Shown here: positions 1 through 10,639 of the stretch, piece by piece
Layout: every line of letters starts with the position of its first letter
Position numbering within the stretch: position 1 is the first letter of the stretch
Assembly (NCBI GenBank): GCA_948470475.1
Contig: OX419342.1
Span: 7,899,335-7,963,334, forward strand
Length of the DNA stretch: 64,000 nucleotides
Source of the DNA: Galaxea fascicularis
Lineage: Eukaryota; Cnidaria; Anthozoa; Scleractinia; Euphylliidae
Reading direction: 5' to 3'
The notes under the pieces: generated by a model
Told to the model about the DNA's origin: nothing
Databases searched by the model: none
Seen by the model: only the letters and a program-made list of their open reading frames with translations
Program-made: the position numbers and the translations under genes

Positions 1-25
1 AGAAATAGGAAATAAAAATCGGGTA

Positions 26-80
26 GGGGATCCGAGTGCAGACAACCATATGATATTAGCGAGTTTGCTCTCGGATCCCC
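26..80. repeat. Short inverted repeat
   Basis: GGGGATCCGAG near 27 is mirrored by CTCGGATCCCC near 70, giving a short hairpin with a loop of about 30 bases. I see no coding sequence here. Confidence 0.5.
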
Positions 81-104
81 TCCCCGAGTCGGGGACTTAT
101 TTTA

Positions 105-490
105 CTTGTAGCCTGAGTATCAGGCGTTTCTAGGGTGGGGAAGGCAAAAAGAGCGAGAAAGCGAAGGAAGAAACGCCTGACACAAAAAGCTTCTCAGAAG
201 CCTTCCACCCCCAGACAGCGCGTGTTATAATTAGCCAATCAAAATCACTTCCGATAACTGTCATGTGTCATGAGAGTAAACTTCAATATGGCGTCTGTAA
301 CCCCTGGTCTGGAAGCTTGACTTCCGGTTGACTCACGTGACGTTTCGTACTGTCTTTTGACCAATTAGCGTAACATCCAGAATCTGGATGTTGGACACAA
401 GCGAATCAATGGCTTTGTGTCAGGCCCTTCTCCTCTTCCTTCTCCTCGTCCCCGCTTCCCTGATAGGGCCTGATACTCAGGCTGTTTTAC
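105..490. mobile_element. Inverted-repeat element, MITE-like
   Basis: A segment starting GCCTGAGTATCAGGC at 111 and ending CCTGACACAAA near 186 is matched in reverse complement at 409-484. The arms are about 75 bases and the centre about 220 bases. The open frames here are short and show no protein signature. It is probably a non-autonomous DNA element. Its exact ends and target duplication are not clear. Confidence 0.6.
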
Positions 491-499
491 TTGTCATCA

Positions 500-1755
500 G
501 GCGGCCCGAGTTAAACCGTTATTTTTTTGGTGTCCATTTCGTGCTGAGATCGGCTTCAGAAAGACGTTTTGGAAAGTTGATGTTGAGCCTGCTGGCTTTG
601 CTTAGTTAGCTGGAGATGATTAAGTGGCTTCAGGGTTTCGAGCATTTCCTTTTCCACAAGCCTGGCGTGTTTATTTACCGACTGAATTCGATTTTCGTGA
701 AAAAAGTCGGCTGGAGTGCGGGCGATTGGCGCTAAAATGGCGGCCAGCTTCCGACCTTTCTATTTTTCTCAGTGTGGAGGGTGAAGTGGACTTTATTTTC
801 CGAAACTCCTTATTATGAGTTTTATGGACAACCACAACTACACATACTGGTAAGTGACATCGATTTTTATTTCCTATTTCTTAAACATTTTCAGACTTGA
901 ACTTTGCTCAATATGTACCATGTATTTTCCCATATAGAACCTCTATTGTAGCAAATACAGAGCCTGGGTTACCTGTGCTGCAACCTGCAACCTGCAACCT
1001 GCAAAAGATGCCTGCCGATTTGAATATCGTAGCAATGATGAACGGTCACGGATCAAGGCGTGTTAGAAAGCGGTCAAATTTGAGCGGTTAAGCGAGCGAT
1101 TCCCCGTTCGTGTTCGTCGAGTTCGCAAAGAAAGAAAGGAAATTTATCAAGGCGACCGTTGCTGATGATTTGAAATGATACCCCGCTTTCTTGGGCATTT
1201 ATTAACCTTCAAACGCCGACTACTTGGATCTCGAGTCACCGGCCTTCCCTTTATTTACAATGGACACTCACTTCGGATTTAAAAAAACCCGATGGCATTG
1301 CACTTAGACGTCCCAGAAAGTGACAAGAAACAATAGAGTGAAGGCAGGAAGGCTTTATTTGGCTAGAATAAAAATATTTCCACTGCTACTCAGTACGTTG
1401 GAATTCTAGATTTTAATGGTTTATTTTTTTCACTCACTCACCACGTCTGGGCTGCCTGTGATTTAATTTGCTAAGTGCTCTTGTGCTTTTGTCCCTAATA
1501 TTTTTTTTCAAGTAACACTTGTTTGATTTGTTTTTCTTCTTAAATACATCAACATACTTGAAGAGAAAAAAATTACAGAAAGTCTTAAGGCATGAAAGGT
1601 AAGAATATGCAATCTTTGAAGTATAAGTCCGATTTAAGTGGATTGTAGTAACTATGGCACTCATTTACAAAGTTTTGAACTGTGCTAATGATCAGCTCGG
1701 CGCGCAATGCAAATTAGGTGAGTATGGACCTTTAAATCACAAACGACAAAATCGA
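500..1755. other. No recognisable gene; downstream flank of nucleotidase A
   Basis: Only short unconvincing open frames are present. CAACCTG is repeated about three times near 980-1000. TTTATT at about 1353 and 1412 would read AATAAA on the minus strand and could serve as poly(A) signals for the nucleotidase gene ending at 1756. Confidence 0.5.
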
Positions 1756-3012
1756 TTACTCTCCTAATAACCCTGTGTTGAGCAGCATCGCCCCTAAGGT
1801 CCAACCCAAATCAAATCCATGCAGAGAACCAGCCACAACTATCCGTTTATTCTTGGCGAGCTTAAAACCTGCAGTTAACAACTCGTAAATGTAGTTAGCC
1901 CCAAAACACCTATTCTTGGAGTAGAGGTTAGCATTAATCTCATTGTAATCCTTGCGGCAAAATTCCTCAGCAGAAAAACCTATTTTTCTTGGCGTGACTA
2001 TGTTGTTTTTGCAATCCATACATACGGTGCCTATATCACTTAACACAAAATAAATGGCTGACATTCCATAAATTTTCCCTCTTAACCTAGGTTGGGCAGA
2101 AAAGGGACACTCTTTTAGATCTCTCGACCGACAGAAAAGCAATCTGTAGATCATTTGGCGACAGAGATCAACCTGTGCTGTACCTTCAAATACTTTTTGC
2201 CGATCATCAAATTTTAGGAGTCCCTTGAAGCCTTTATTATGGCAGGGACTTTTCAATATGCATTCAGAGTTTCCGGCGCAATCTGCGTTCTGGACAATAA
2301 ATCTTAAATACTTTTCGCGAGCTTCGTCTTGTCCATAACCAAGATAGCTACGAGCAAAAACTTTGTAGGTTCTGCCACTAACTTTTATGACAGTCACGTT
2401 TGATTTCTTTCTATTCAACGCAAAGGTGTTTTGTTGTGAAGCTCCCCCCAGATCTAAAATTCCAAAGGACGTTGTTTTTGAACCGAAAACCTCCGACAGA
2501 AAGTTAACACTAACCCAAGCATAGATTCCTTCGTCTTTACCCGAAATGATTCTTGCATGGTTGTGATTCTCAAACAGAAATGGACATTTCGTTTTATCAT
2601 TAAACAATTTTCTAACTTTATCTAAGATTGTGTTTTGCTGATCTTCAGGCAACAGCCTCATTCCTGCTGTGGCCAGCAAAAATATTGGAGTGACGGCGTG
2701 CTTATCTTGTGGGATGGTTTTCTTAGCGGACTCCAAAAGGGGCATCATGTAAGCTTCAACTTTAGAGGGGTCTTCAGCAAGGTCTGCAATGCCTGGGTTG
2801 GCTTTGTCAGGGGACGGATTAAGCTCATTGATGTCAGAGGGTTGTAACGAGGGTCCTTCGGCCGAAACTTGGTAGATTTCCATCCGGGTTTTACTGGATC
2901 CGGCGTCAAACAGTATGGCGTATTCAATTTGACCAGCGGCATGATGTGCTGCCAAAGTGACATGCGTGGAATAGAAGAGGACCAGAACAAGTAGATGAAC
3001 CAACTCGTTCAT
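1756..3012 (-). CDS. Secreted GDA1/CD39-family nucleoside triphosphate diphosphohydrolase, paralogue A
   Basis: This predicted ecto- or secreted apyrase would hydrolyse nucleoside tri- and diphosphates. It is 418 residues long in one exon. A hydrophobic leader (residues 1-21, ending VTLA) looks like a signal peptide. The five apyrase conserved regions are visible in order: FDAGSSKTRMEIY (35-47), ATAGMRLLP (114-122), ISGKDEGIYAW (156-166) with the expected catalytic Glu161, LDLGGASQQ (186-194) and AGSLHGFDLGWTLGAM (394-409). No C-terminal membrane segment follows, so it is probably soluble in the secretory pathway or outside the cell. The start is the ATG at 3010-3012. A good acceptor (TTTTTTCCTCAG) lies 16 bases upstream, which suggests a 5'-UTR intron. 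The second paralogue lies 4.9 kb upstream on the same strand. Lys41 replaces the usual His or Gly of the first region. The family is clear; ENTPD subtype and substrate preference are not. Confidence 0.9.
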   Translation of the reverse strand: MNELVHLLVLVLFYSTHVTLAAHHAAGQIEYAILFDAGSSKTRMEIYQVSAEGPSLQPSDINELNPSPDKANPGIADLAEDPSKVEAYMMPLLESAKKTIPQDKHAVTPIFLLATAGMRLLPEDQQNTILDKVRKLFNDKTKCPFLFENHNHARIISGKDEGIYAWVSVNFLSEVFGSKTTSFGILDLGGASQQNTFALNRKKSNVTVIKVSGRTYKVFARSYLGYGQDEAREKYLRFIVQNADCAGNSECILKSPCHNKGFKGLLKFDDRQKVFEGTAQVDLCRQMIYRLLFCRSRDLKECPFSAQPRLRGKIYGMSAIYFVLSDIGTVCMDCKNNIVTPRKIGFSAEEFCRKDYNEINANLYSKNRCFGANYIYELLTAGFKLAKNKRIVVAGSLHGFDLGWTLGAMLLNTGLLGE

Positions 3013-3030
3013 CGTGTCTTTGTTTGAGCT
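3013..3030 (-). other. Probable 5'-UTR exon edge and splice acceptor of nucleotidase A
   Basis: On the minus strand a pyrimidine run ending CAG is followed by 16 bases and then the ATG. The second paralogue has the same arrangement with the same 16-base spacing, so the 5'-UTR intron is probably ancestral to the pair. The upstream non-coding exon was not located. Confidence 0.55.
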
Positions 3031-3449
3031 GAGGAAAAAACATTCCTCATAAAATTAATTAATTAATGCAGCCAATTAATTTTTTGTCAGCCGGGAAGTA
3101 AAGCTCTGAGAAAGTGTCGTGTTAAGTCCCCGGCCTGTTTTTGTTTTTTTCATCTTTTGCGATTCAGACATTGCCCTGGCGCTCTTCCCACTAACTGGAC
3201 CTGGCCACAAATTGCATCGGTCTGGCTGTTGTTTCACAATTCAACCATCCCGATTTTCCACTGAACGTTTGGTGGAGATGTCAGTATTAAGTAAGCGAGG
3301 CAACTGCTCTTGCTAAAACCTGTGAGTTGTCATCCATATTCAGATTTGCGCACACGAGTGTAGAATAGAAACAACTGTTTATCTTTTTTACAAAGAGCAG
3401 CCTGTGAATGGTACTGTCTCCCAAGGGAAATAACCCTGTGTGACTGAAA

Positions 3450-3700
3450 AATCTATTAAGCTAGTGACACAACATCGTGCAACATTTGTTGCTAAAGAAG
3501 TGTTGAACGATGTTGCAGCAACTTGTTGAATGGAATAGAGCTGGTCTCTATTTCCGTTCAACTTTATTCAACAACGATGAACATGATGAATGGCCTATTT
3601 CAACATTGCATGCTACACTGCACGTTCAACATTTGCTGAACAACAGGTGCAACATTTGTTGATCAGCAGATGTTGAACTGTGTCCCAGCAGGTCAAGCCT
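3450..3700. repeat. CAACATTTGTTG-rich inverted-repeat element
   Basis: CAACATTTGTTG and TGTTGAACGATGTTGCAGCA-like words recur in both orientations. The edges (GACACAACATC and its near mirror GTTGAACTGTGTC) suggest a small palindromic element. Nothing in it looks coding. Confidence 0.5.
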
Positions 3701-4142
3701 GGCTGCAATGTCAGCCGTTTGTTTATTTGTCTTGTTTTTGTCAGTTTAAGGCGATGCAAAACGTGGTAAGCACTGTAAATGATCTAAGAAATTTGTCTCC
3801 TAATGATACCGAAGTATCAAATGCTTTCACTCATATAACGCACAAGTTCAACACCATTTCATCCTGTGTACAAATACTCATTACCAATACTTCCGAGTGA
3901 GGACGATTAAATTGAAAATTAAAATATGCAAACCACAAATGGAAAAGTCAGATTCTAAGATGGCGGGGTATCGCGGAGTTATCCTTCCTTTTGGTTCACT
4001 TTGATCCACGACTTTCAGAAGACAACACGTTAAACAAAAAGATCAACAGAAATTTGAATATGATCAGACAAATGTGTGCGGCAGAGGTGGACACAGGTGA
4101 ACACACTTAACAACAAAGCCCTCCTTTCTTAAATCTTAAGTT

Positions 4143-4322
4143 TTATGACCCTTTTTGCTAATGACCAGTTCTAAGTGAATTTTGGGTAGATCCAGTTCTT
4201 TGTGGGGGGAAAACGGTCAAAATTAGAATTTCAAATTACTTCTTTAATGGCCGTTTGCTCTCACAACATACTGGATCTACCCACAATTCACTCGGAACTG
4301 TTCATTAACAAAATGGTGTATT
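4143..4322. mobile_element. Palindromic MITE
   Basis: The left arm CAGTTCTAAGTGAATTTTGG (near 4165) is mirrored at 4268-4301 (CCACAATTCACTCGGAACTG). Similarity continues a little outward on both sides. The open frame across it is a by-product of the arms. Confidence 0.55.
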
Positions 4323-4399
4323 GTGGGAAAGACTACTTTCGTGGAAGTTTCAGCAAGGTCAAACAACCAAGCCCTTCCACCTTGAAACAAAGTTAATCG

Positions 4400-5100
4400 A
4401 GCCCTGTCTTTTCCTCTCTTTTTCTCTTACTGAAATAAGTACTAATCTTTAGGACTTTTTCAAAGTAGAGCTTTATGGCTTCCTCGCCTTGTTCTTGGCT
4501 AAACACAACTTTTATTGTGAACAAGGTATATTTAAAACTAACATTCACTAGCATCTTCTGCCAAGCAACTCAATGAAACGTCCTCAAGAGTTTAAATCAT
4601 ATAATGAGAGTAAAATTGCTTCTGTTAACTTCGGCTCGAAATTTTGACGTTAATTTAACAAATGGTAAACGGCTAAACGAGTAATGGTGCATGCGGGAGG
4701 TTGCTAAGCTCGAGAGAAGCGCAAGAGACGCTCGAGGCGCGGATAGCCTCGAGCGACGTTAGCTTCTTAAGTATTTTTTTTTTGAAGACCGAGGTGGGGT
4801 ATAAGAACTCTTAATGAGGTTAAAATTAGCGGGAAAATGATCGAGACAAAATGCCTGTCATTTGTCGTGCTTTAACATTTATCTGAAATAAATGAGGTAA
4901 GTTTGAAAACCAACAGTTTCAGTGTTTTTAGAATGGCAAAGCCGTAAAGGAAAACGGAGATACAGTGAAATGATACTGGAAGACGAATAATAGTCTCTCA
5001 AGCCGTTAGACCACTTACGAACACTCGATTTCTTTGCAACAAAACCATGAAGTGTTCCTTGGCTGGGGTTACAAAGATTTTGCTACGTTCGTCTGTTTTG
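4400..5100. other. No feature seen
   Basis: AT-rich sequence without a convincing frame. A GC-rich palindrome-like patch with GCTCGAG words lies near 4705-4760. Confidence 0.4.
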
Positions 5101-5106
5101 TGTGTC

Positions 5107-5322
5107 CCGCGTTTATCTTGACGAATAATTCGTCTCAGAATAAAACAAAATAAATCAGACGCATTTTTCGTCTCAGACGAATAGTGCGTCCGGTCGACTT
5201 ATTTCCCGTATTTATCATAAATAAAAAAAATTATTATGCGTCAAGGGTTGACGCATAATGCGTCTCGGAGGAATAATGTGTCTGAGACGAATTATTCGTC
5301 TTCTAAGATAAATACGGCCATT
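5107..5322. mobile_element. Palindromic element built of GACGAATAATTCGTC words
   Basis: The ends mirror each other (GTTTATCTTGACGAATAATTCG against its complement near 5290-5318). Inside, GACGMATAATKCGTC palindromes repeat several times in both orientations. It is probably a small non-autonomous element. Confidence 0.55.
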
Positions 5323-5394
5323 GTCGTGGAAACAATTTGTGGCGAGGCGAAAATTTTGTAAGCATCAGCTAGCATGTCAGCTGTCGTGAGTGTG

Positions 5395-6850
5395 TACCCA
5401 TGGGCAAATAGAAAATGACCAATTGGCCAATCAGAACGCGCGCTTTATTAAGTTATGTTACTATATATTATTTCTCATGTCAAATTACAAAGCCGCAATT
5501 GTGTATGTGATAGCTCTCAAGGTTTAGCTTTGTATATTTTTGCTTGGATTTCATTAAGGCCAAAAAGGAGAGAGAGAGAGAGACTTTTTTAACTCAACGC
5601 TTGTGACTAATTTCCTAATTTCACTCGTTGGCATTTGATCACACATACTAACACGGTCCTTTCAAAAGTGAAATTAGAAAAACATCGCACAAAATGATTC
5701 AGTTGTAAGCTAATTGGGTGTTTTTTTGCGGATTAAAAGAAACTGCTTTAATAAAAACTTAGAAATGCATGCCATAGGTGGTTTGCAGCCAATCTCTTGT
5801 GACGGTGAAATGTACAAATGCTGGTGAACGAACAAAACGAGTCAATGAGAGATCTATTGTTTACCGTCCACCAGCATGGCGGCGATGACGAAATGATTTT
5901 GCTCGCCTGGCTGCAAAGTCGTTTCTTGATGCCGCATATAAAACTTCTTCCTCCTCAAGAGAAATGACGAAACGATTCGTTTCCGAACATTTTATGAGAC
6001 ATTCCTTGATCACAGGTTCGCTCTCAAGTGTGGAATCAACCAAACATGCAGATACAGTGAATTGCAAAAATGCGCTTGTTCTTTGCGTTTTGGAAGACAA
6101 TCTTAGGTGCAAACAAGAAAAGAACTCAGTTATCAGTTGCGTTTTAAGTTACGTACAGTCTCGTAATAGTACTTACCTTTCACACACGGTATCTCCTCTT
6201 TAAATCAATTTGTTGTAGGCTGCAGTCTGTTGTGAGGTTTCCGATTTCAGTTGATTATTATATCTTGATAAAATTTGCATAAAAATTGCTTATTGCAACA
6301 CTGCATGACTAACATAATTGCATGGGGGTAGCTAAAACGTTGACAGTCTTCTTTGTGAGCATTTAGCTAATATTCAGTCAACATGATGTATACTGTCGTT
6401 TGACGGTCCTAAGAACAATGAAATAAAAAAATAGGCACGAGAAAAGCTCAGCTATTTATCAAGTAAATAACAAAGGACATTGTTTATAATGAGGTAAAGT
6501 TCTCATTGATGGAAGAAAAGCTAACCAGGTTTTAATTCTATGTGCAAGGTTTATCGGTCTTGCTGTTAATAAGCCATTTTGGGCCCATTTCAAATGAGAT
6601 GGAAAAACTTGCTTCAGAGTTAAAAATTGGGGCCTGAAAGTCCAGGAATTGTTTGAGTGTTTAGTGTGGATACAAGAATTGTGGACCGAAAACAAATGAT
6701 CGCAAATCCCAATGGAGAATTGCTTTTTGGTCTCATCGATGTGACAGGTACCCATGCAAATTTGAATAGGCTTGTAGAAACAGGGCTGATTAAAGGTGTT
6801 GTACTATTTACAAGATGTGAATGGCTTGGTGCTCACGATTCCTTCTGGCA
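5395..6850. other. Repeat debris, no gene recognised
   Basis: CCAATCAGAACGCGCGC at about 5427 resembles words in the hairpin elements at 11,361 and 32,236. An AG dinucleotide run lies at about 5570. Two opposed short frames at 5861-6203 overlap each other and match no family I know, so I do not call them genes. Confidence 0.35.
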
Positions 6851-6860
6851 CCAACTTTGC

Positions 6861-7252
6861 TTACCCTGCTAGCAGAGGTTTCTTTCTGGCTATTCTTTTA
6901 GCATGTACGAATCGTTCGCGTCTCTTGTATTTTGCGTGGTCGACTTGTTTACTTCCCCGAGAGAAACCTCTGCCATGAGCCGCTTACATTTGCCGTTGAG
7001 CATGCGCTTTAGATACCTACAAATTCTTGGAGGTAGATCACGTGACAAACAGGTTAAAAACCGGTTTAAACGAGTTTGTCAACTCATGTGCATCTACTTT
7101 TTACTGATTTACTGTGCAAGATGAGCCTGCGTGAAGTCGAAAGATGGCTGCCAAAGAGGGAAGTAAACAAGTCGACCACGCAAAATACTAGAGACGCGGA
7201 CGATTCGCACACGCTAAAAGAATAGCCAGAAAGAAACCTCTGCTAGCAGGGT
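6861..7252. mobile_element. Non-autonomous DNA transposon with ~95-bp inverted repeats
   Basis: The first 95 bases (from TTACCCTGCTAGCAGAGG) are mirrored almost exactly at 7160-7252. AACTTTGC lies directly outside both edges (6853-6860 and 7253-7260), as an 8-bp hAT-type duplication would. The inner part holds no transposase. Short open frames here come from the arms. Confidence 0.75.
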
Positions 7253-7923
7253 AACTTTGCTTTGTGCTGGGTTCAACAAGAAAATGGTCCATTTGAAAAA
7301 AAGAAAAACATTGTTCTTCATTTGTCGCTGGTGGGGGGGGGGGGGGGGGGGAAGAGGTATTTTTAGCTTGCACGAGAATTTTCGATTTTGGCAGTGGACA
7401 CTCTTTTTTCCTTTTCCTTTTTCTTTACATTATTTTTTTTGGCTTTCCCTCCACCCCAGTCCATCACTTTTCTAATGCTCCATCATAGGTAAGGAATTCC
7501 ATATTTCTTGGATGACAATTCAGAAACAAAAAAAACTGGTATAGTAATGGTGTATAAACGATTGATATAAACTGCTGTGATACTTACTTCAAAATTGTGG
7601 CAGCGTTAGTCCTAAAGTTATTAATTACTTCCCTACGCGCGTTGATACTACGAGATGGGTCTCGGAATACATGATTTACGATAACATACACTGAACATAG
7701 CGTCACGATTAGAACTAAGGAGGGACTTGCTTGAGATATGTTGGAAAGTAGTGGTTATCAACGAATAGACACAAACAGCAATAAAAACAACAGGAGTGAG
7801 CCAACGTCTTTGTGCCACCATTTGATAGTTCCTTTATTCCAAGTTTACAGTTACAATTATTAATTACCACTGCCCCCATTTGACAAGTCAGACATTCTAA
7901 TGATCATCTTGAGGTCCCAGTAT
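7253..7923. other. Low-complexity and downstream flank of nucleotidase B
   Basis: A poly-G run lies near 7332-7351. There is no gene. TTTATT at 7832 and 7922 gives AATAAA on the minus strand, the second overlapping the nucleotidase B stop codon. Confidence 0.45.
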
Positions 7924-9174
7924 TTATTCGTTTGATATCCCGGTGTTTAGCAGCACCGCCCCCAAGCTCCAAGCCAAATCAAACCCACGCAAAGAACCAG
8001 CTACTGTTATCTTCTTCTTTTGGGGAAGTTTATACCCTGCAGTTAATAGCTCGTATATATAGTTAGAGCCGAAACAATTATTCTTCGCGAAGGGATTGTC
8101 ATTTATCTCACTGTAGTCTCGGCCACAAAATTTTCTTGATGCGCGACTTATTTTTGTCAGCCCGACCCGGTTGTTTTCGCAATCACCGCAAACTGCACCT
8201 ATGCCACGTAAGACATAATAAATACCTGACATTGCGTAAAATTTTCCCCGTAATTTAGGTTGGTCAGAGAAGGGACATTGTTGCAAATCGGCCGGATTAC
8301 GACAGAAAAATAACTCGCGGATTATCTGTCGACAGAGACCAACCTGTGCTGTGCCTTCAAATACCCTTTCCTGGTCATCAAATTTTAAGGGCGCCTCGAA
8401 ACCTTTATTATGACAAGGACTTTTCACAATGCAGTCAGCAATGCCTGCGCACTCTGCCTTCTGGACAATAGATCTTAAATACTTTTCACGGACTTTATCC
8501 AGTCCATAACCGAGAAAACTGCGAACAAAAATGGAAAAGTTTCTTCCGGCAATATTTATGACTACAACATGTGGATTCTTTTTGCCTAGGGCAAAGCTAC
8601 CTTGATGTGAGGCTCCCCCCAGATCTAAACTTCCGTAAGAGGCTTTGTTTGAACCGAAAACCCCTGAGAGAAAATTAACAGTAACCCAAGCATAGATTCC
8701 TTCGAATTCGCCTGAAATGATTCTAGCATCATTATCGTCCTCAAACAGAAATGGACATTTCGTTTTATTATTAAATAATTTTCTAACTTCATCTAAGATG
8801 GCGTTTTGCTTATCTTCAGGTAACAGCCTCATTCCTGCTGTAGCCAGGAACACTATTGAAGTGGCGGCGTGCTTGTCTTGTGGGATGGTTTTGTTAGCGG
8901 ACTCCAAAAGGGGCATCATGTAGGCTTCAACTTTAGAGGGGTCTTCAGCTAGGTCTGCAATACCGGGTTTTGCTTTGTGCGGAGACGGGTGAAGCTGATT
9001 AACGTCAGAGACTTGTAACGAGGGTCCGCTGGCCAAAAACTGATAGATTTCCAACCGCGTTCCACTCGATCCTGCGTCAAATAGTATGACGTACTTAGTC
9101 TGATTTGCTGCTAAGCTGACATGGACATAATAGACGAGGATGAGGAAAACAGCTCGCTGAACGAAGCCCGTCAT
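7924..9174 (-). CDS. Secreted GDA1/CD39-family nucleoside triphosphate diphosphohydrolase, paralogue B
   Basis: This is the tandem paralogue of the gene at 1756-3012, about two-thirds identical by eye, with 416 residues in one coding exon. The hydrophobic leader (MTGFVQRAVFLILVYYVHVS) should direct secretion. The apyrase conserved regions are FDAGSSGTRLEIY (32-44), ATAGMRLLP (111-119), ISGEFEGIYAW (153-163) with catalytic Glu158, LDLGGASHQ (183-191) and a C-terminal AGSLRGFDLAWSLGAV. It has no C-terminal membrane helix. I start at the ATG at 9172-9174, because the in-frame codon nine bases further out is GTG. The acceptor TTCTTTGTTGCAG lies 16 bases upstream, as in paralogue A. The first conserved region keeps the ordinary Gly where paralogue A has Lys. 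The stop codon is part of GAATAAATA, so stop and poly(A) signal may overlap. It is intact and probably active, but its subtype cannot be named. Confidence 0.9.
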   Translation of the reverse strand: MTGFVQRAVFLILVYYVHVSLAANQTKYVILFDAGSSGTRLEIYQFLASGPSLQVSDVNQLHPSPHKAKPGIADLAEDPSKVEAYMMPLLESANKTIPQDKHAATSIVFLATAGMRLLPEDKQNAILDEVRKLFNNKTKCPFLFEDDNDARIISGEFEGIYAWVTVNFLSGVFGSNKASYGSLDLGGASHQGSFALGKKNPHVVVINIAGRNFSIFVRSFLGYGLDKVREKYLRSIVQKAECAGIADCIVKSPCHNKGFEAPLKFDDQERVFEGTAQVGLCRQIIRELFFCRNPADLQQCPFSDQPKLRGKFYAMSGIYYVLRGIGAVCGDCENNRVGLTKISRASRKFCGRDYSEINDNPFAKNNCFGSNYIYELLTAGYKLPQKKKITVAGSLRGFDLAWSLGAVLLNTGISNE

Positions 9175-9192
9175 CTTTATCACGGATGAGCT
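9175..9192 (-). other. Probable 5'-UTR exon edge and splice acceptor of nucleotidase B
   Basis: A pyrimidine-rich stretch ending TTGCAG precedes 16 bases and the ATG, matching the layout of paralogue A. Confidence 0.55.
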
Positions 9193-10110
9193 GCAACAAA
9201 GAAAGTAATTAGCGGAAAACTTGGCTTAATTTCTTTGTCTACTTGAGATCAGTTCCACCATATAAGAAGCTTTTTTTAGCCTTTTTATACGTAAATAAAG
9301 AGGGAAAATACCAGGGTGAACTTAAGGAACTTTGTTGTTTCTAATGAACTTTTTACTCTTGACGGAAGAAAAGGAATATGTGTAATTCGGCCAAATACGA
9401 TATAAAGAATGTCACTGCCAAATATTTGATGGTTTTCGTATTTCCCTTCTAGTCTTCTAAGCTTCTTTGTATAATCATATGACCCCTTTTGTGGTTGTTT
9501 TTTGCGGATATGTTTTCCCACGTACGGTAAATGAAACAAAAAATCTATTATCCTTTGTATTAGTTAGCATTTTTACGAACGTGTTCAGGAAAATGAGGCA
9601 GTTCTAGTAAACGTGTCATTGTGTGAAGATCAAAACTAAGGTTAGACGTTAACGCTTTGAAATTCCCTAACGCGGACACAGAAGTCTTTTTCTTTGTGCA
9701 TGTTACCATTTTATTGCCTTTTATATCAGTCTAATGTAGTCCAATGTTTGTTTTCCGAAGTTTGTGATAGTTTCTTGAATTTTTAGTTTTACTCCGTCAT
9801 TTACTTCTTAGTTTTCGAAACCGCTTCGCTTTATTACGTTTGGTTTATCGCTCCGCTACACATCGTTTCACTTCCAAGTATTGTTAACATCTCATCGCTT
9901 CGCTTCAATAAACGTTATATTGTAATCAGAAGCGCGTCAAGAAGTTTTTAACGTGGGATTAACCGATATCGATCGTCCTGTGGGTAACGTTCCGCGCTCA
10001 CAAAGAACAATCTCGGAAGAAATAGTTTAAGATATAGGGGCCCATAGTATGGAACTCAATACCAAAAACCATTAGAAACGCTACATCTCAACAGCTTTCT
10101 AAAAGAAGAA
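9193..10110. other. No gene seen
   Basis: AT-rich sequence. The short minus frame at 9285-9539 has no family signature. The upstream promoter or non-coding exon of nucleotidase B probably lies here but cannot be placed. Confidence 0.4.
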
Positions 10111-10113
10111 ACA

Positions 10114-10636
10114 GGGCCTCTTCATATGAGCCCGGTTAACCGGGCTGGCTCGGTTACCGAGATGAAATTGGTTTCTGTTCATATGGCGACTTTCAGCCCG
10201 CTTTCCGAGATGAAACATTTGAAAAATTGTTAACGCGACCATTCAGGCATGAGATCTAACAAACAAGTCTGGCGAGTATTTTTTCTTTGTTTAAGCAGCC
10301 TCATAGTTCCTTTGACTTTACGTTCACTATCAAATGAAACTATTCCGAGTTTCATTTTCGAAGAAAAGAGAGGTAAAATCTCGGTAATGTGATAAAATGT
10401 CCGTTCTATCACGAAAATGCATTGTATTACTTTCCTCCCGGTAACCGAGCTGAAGTGTTCATAATGTTCGGCCTGGTTCCCGAGATCCCGGTTGGAAAAA
10501 CCGAGATCTAGGCAATCGAGCCAGCCCGCCCCCTCATATGGACACATCGAAAGTTTTACAAACGATTTAGCGGTGCACATGGCGATATCTCGGAAACCGG
10601 GTCAGCCCGGTCAACCAGGCTCATATGAAGAGGCCC
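10114..10636. mobile_element. MITE with GGGCCTCTTCATATGAG ends and 3-bp target duplication
   Basis: The left end GGGCCTCTTCATATGAGCCC is mirrored at the right end. The mirroring extends through GGTTAACCGGGCTGGCTCGG with some substitutions. ACA flanks both sides (10111-10113, 10637-10639). The 523-bp interior has no transposase. Ends of this type with a 3-bp duplication suggest mobilisation by a PIF/Harbinger-like enzyme. Confidence 0.75.
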
Positions 10637-10639
10637 ACA

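Noticed and set aside
388..1091. Three short plus-strand frames
   Set aside because: No family signal, overlap with a palindromic element, and no splice or promoter support.
5861..6203. Opposed frames of about 80 codons
   Set aside because: They shadow each other and neither has a recognisable domain. Possibly a worn transposon exon, but unsupported.
7188..7475. Proline-rich and glycine-rich small proteins
   Set aside because: They are translations of the poly-G run and of a transposon arm.
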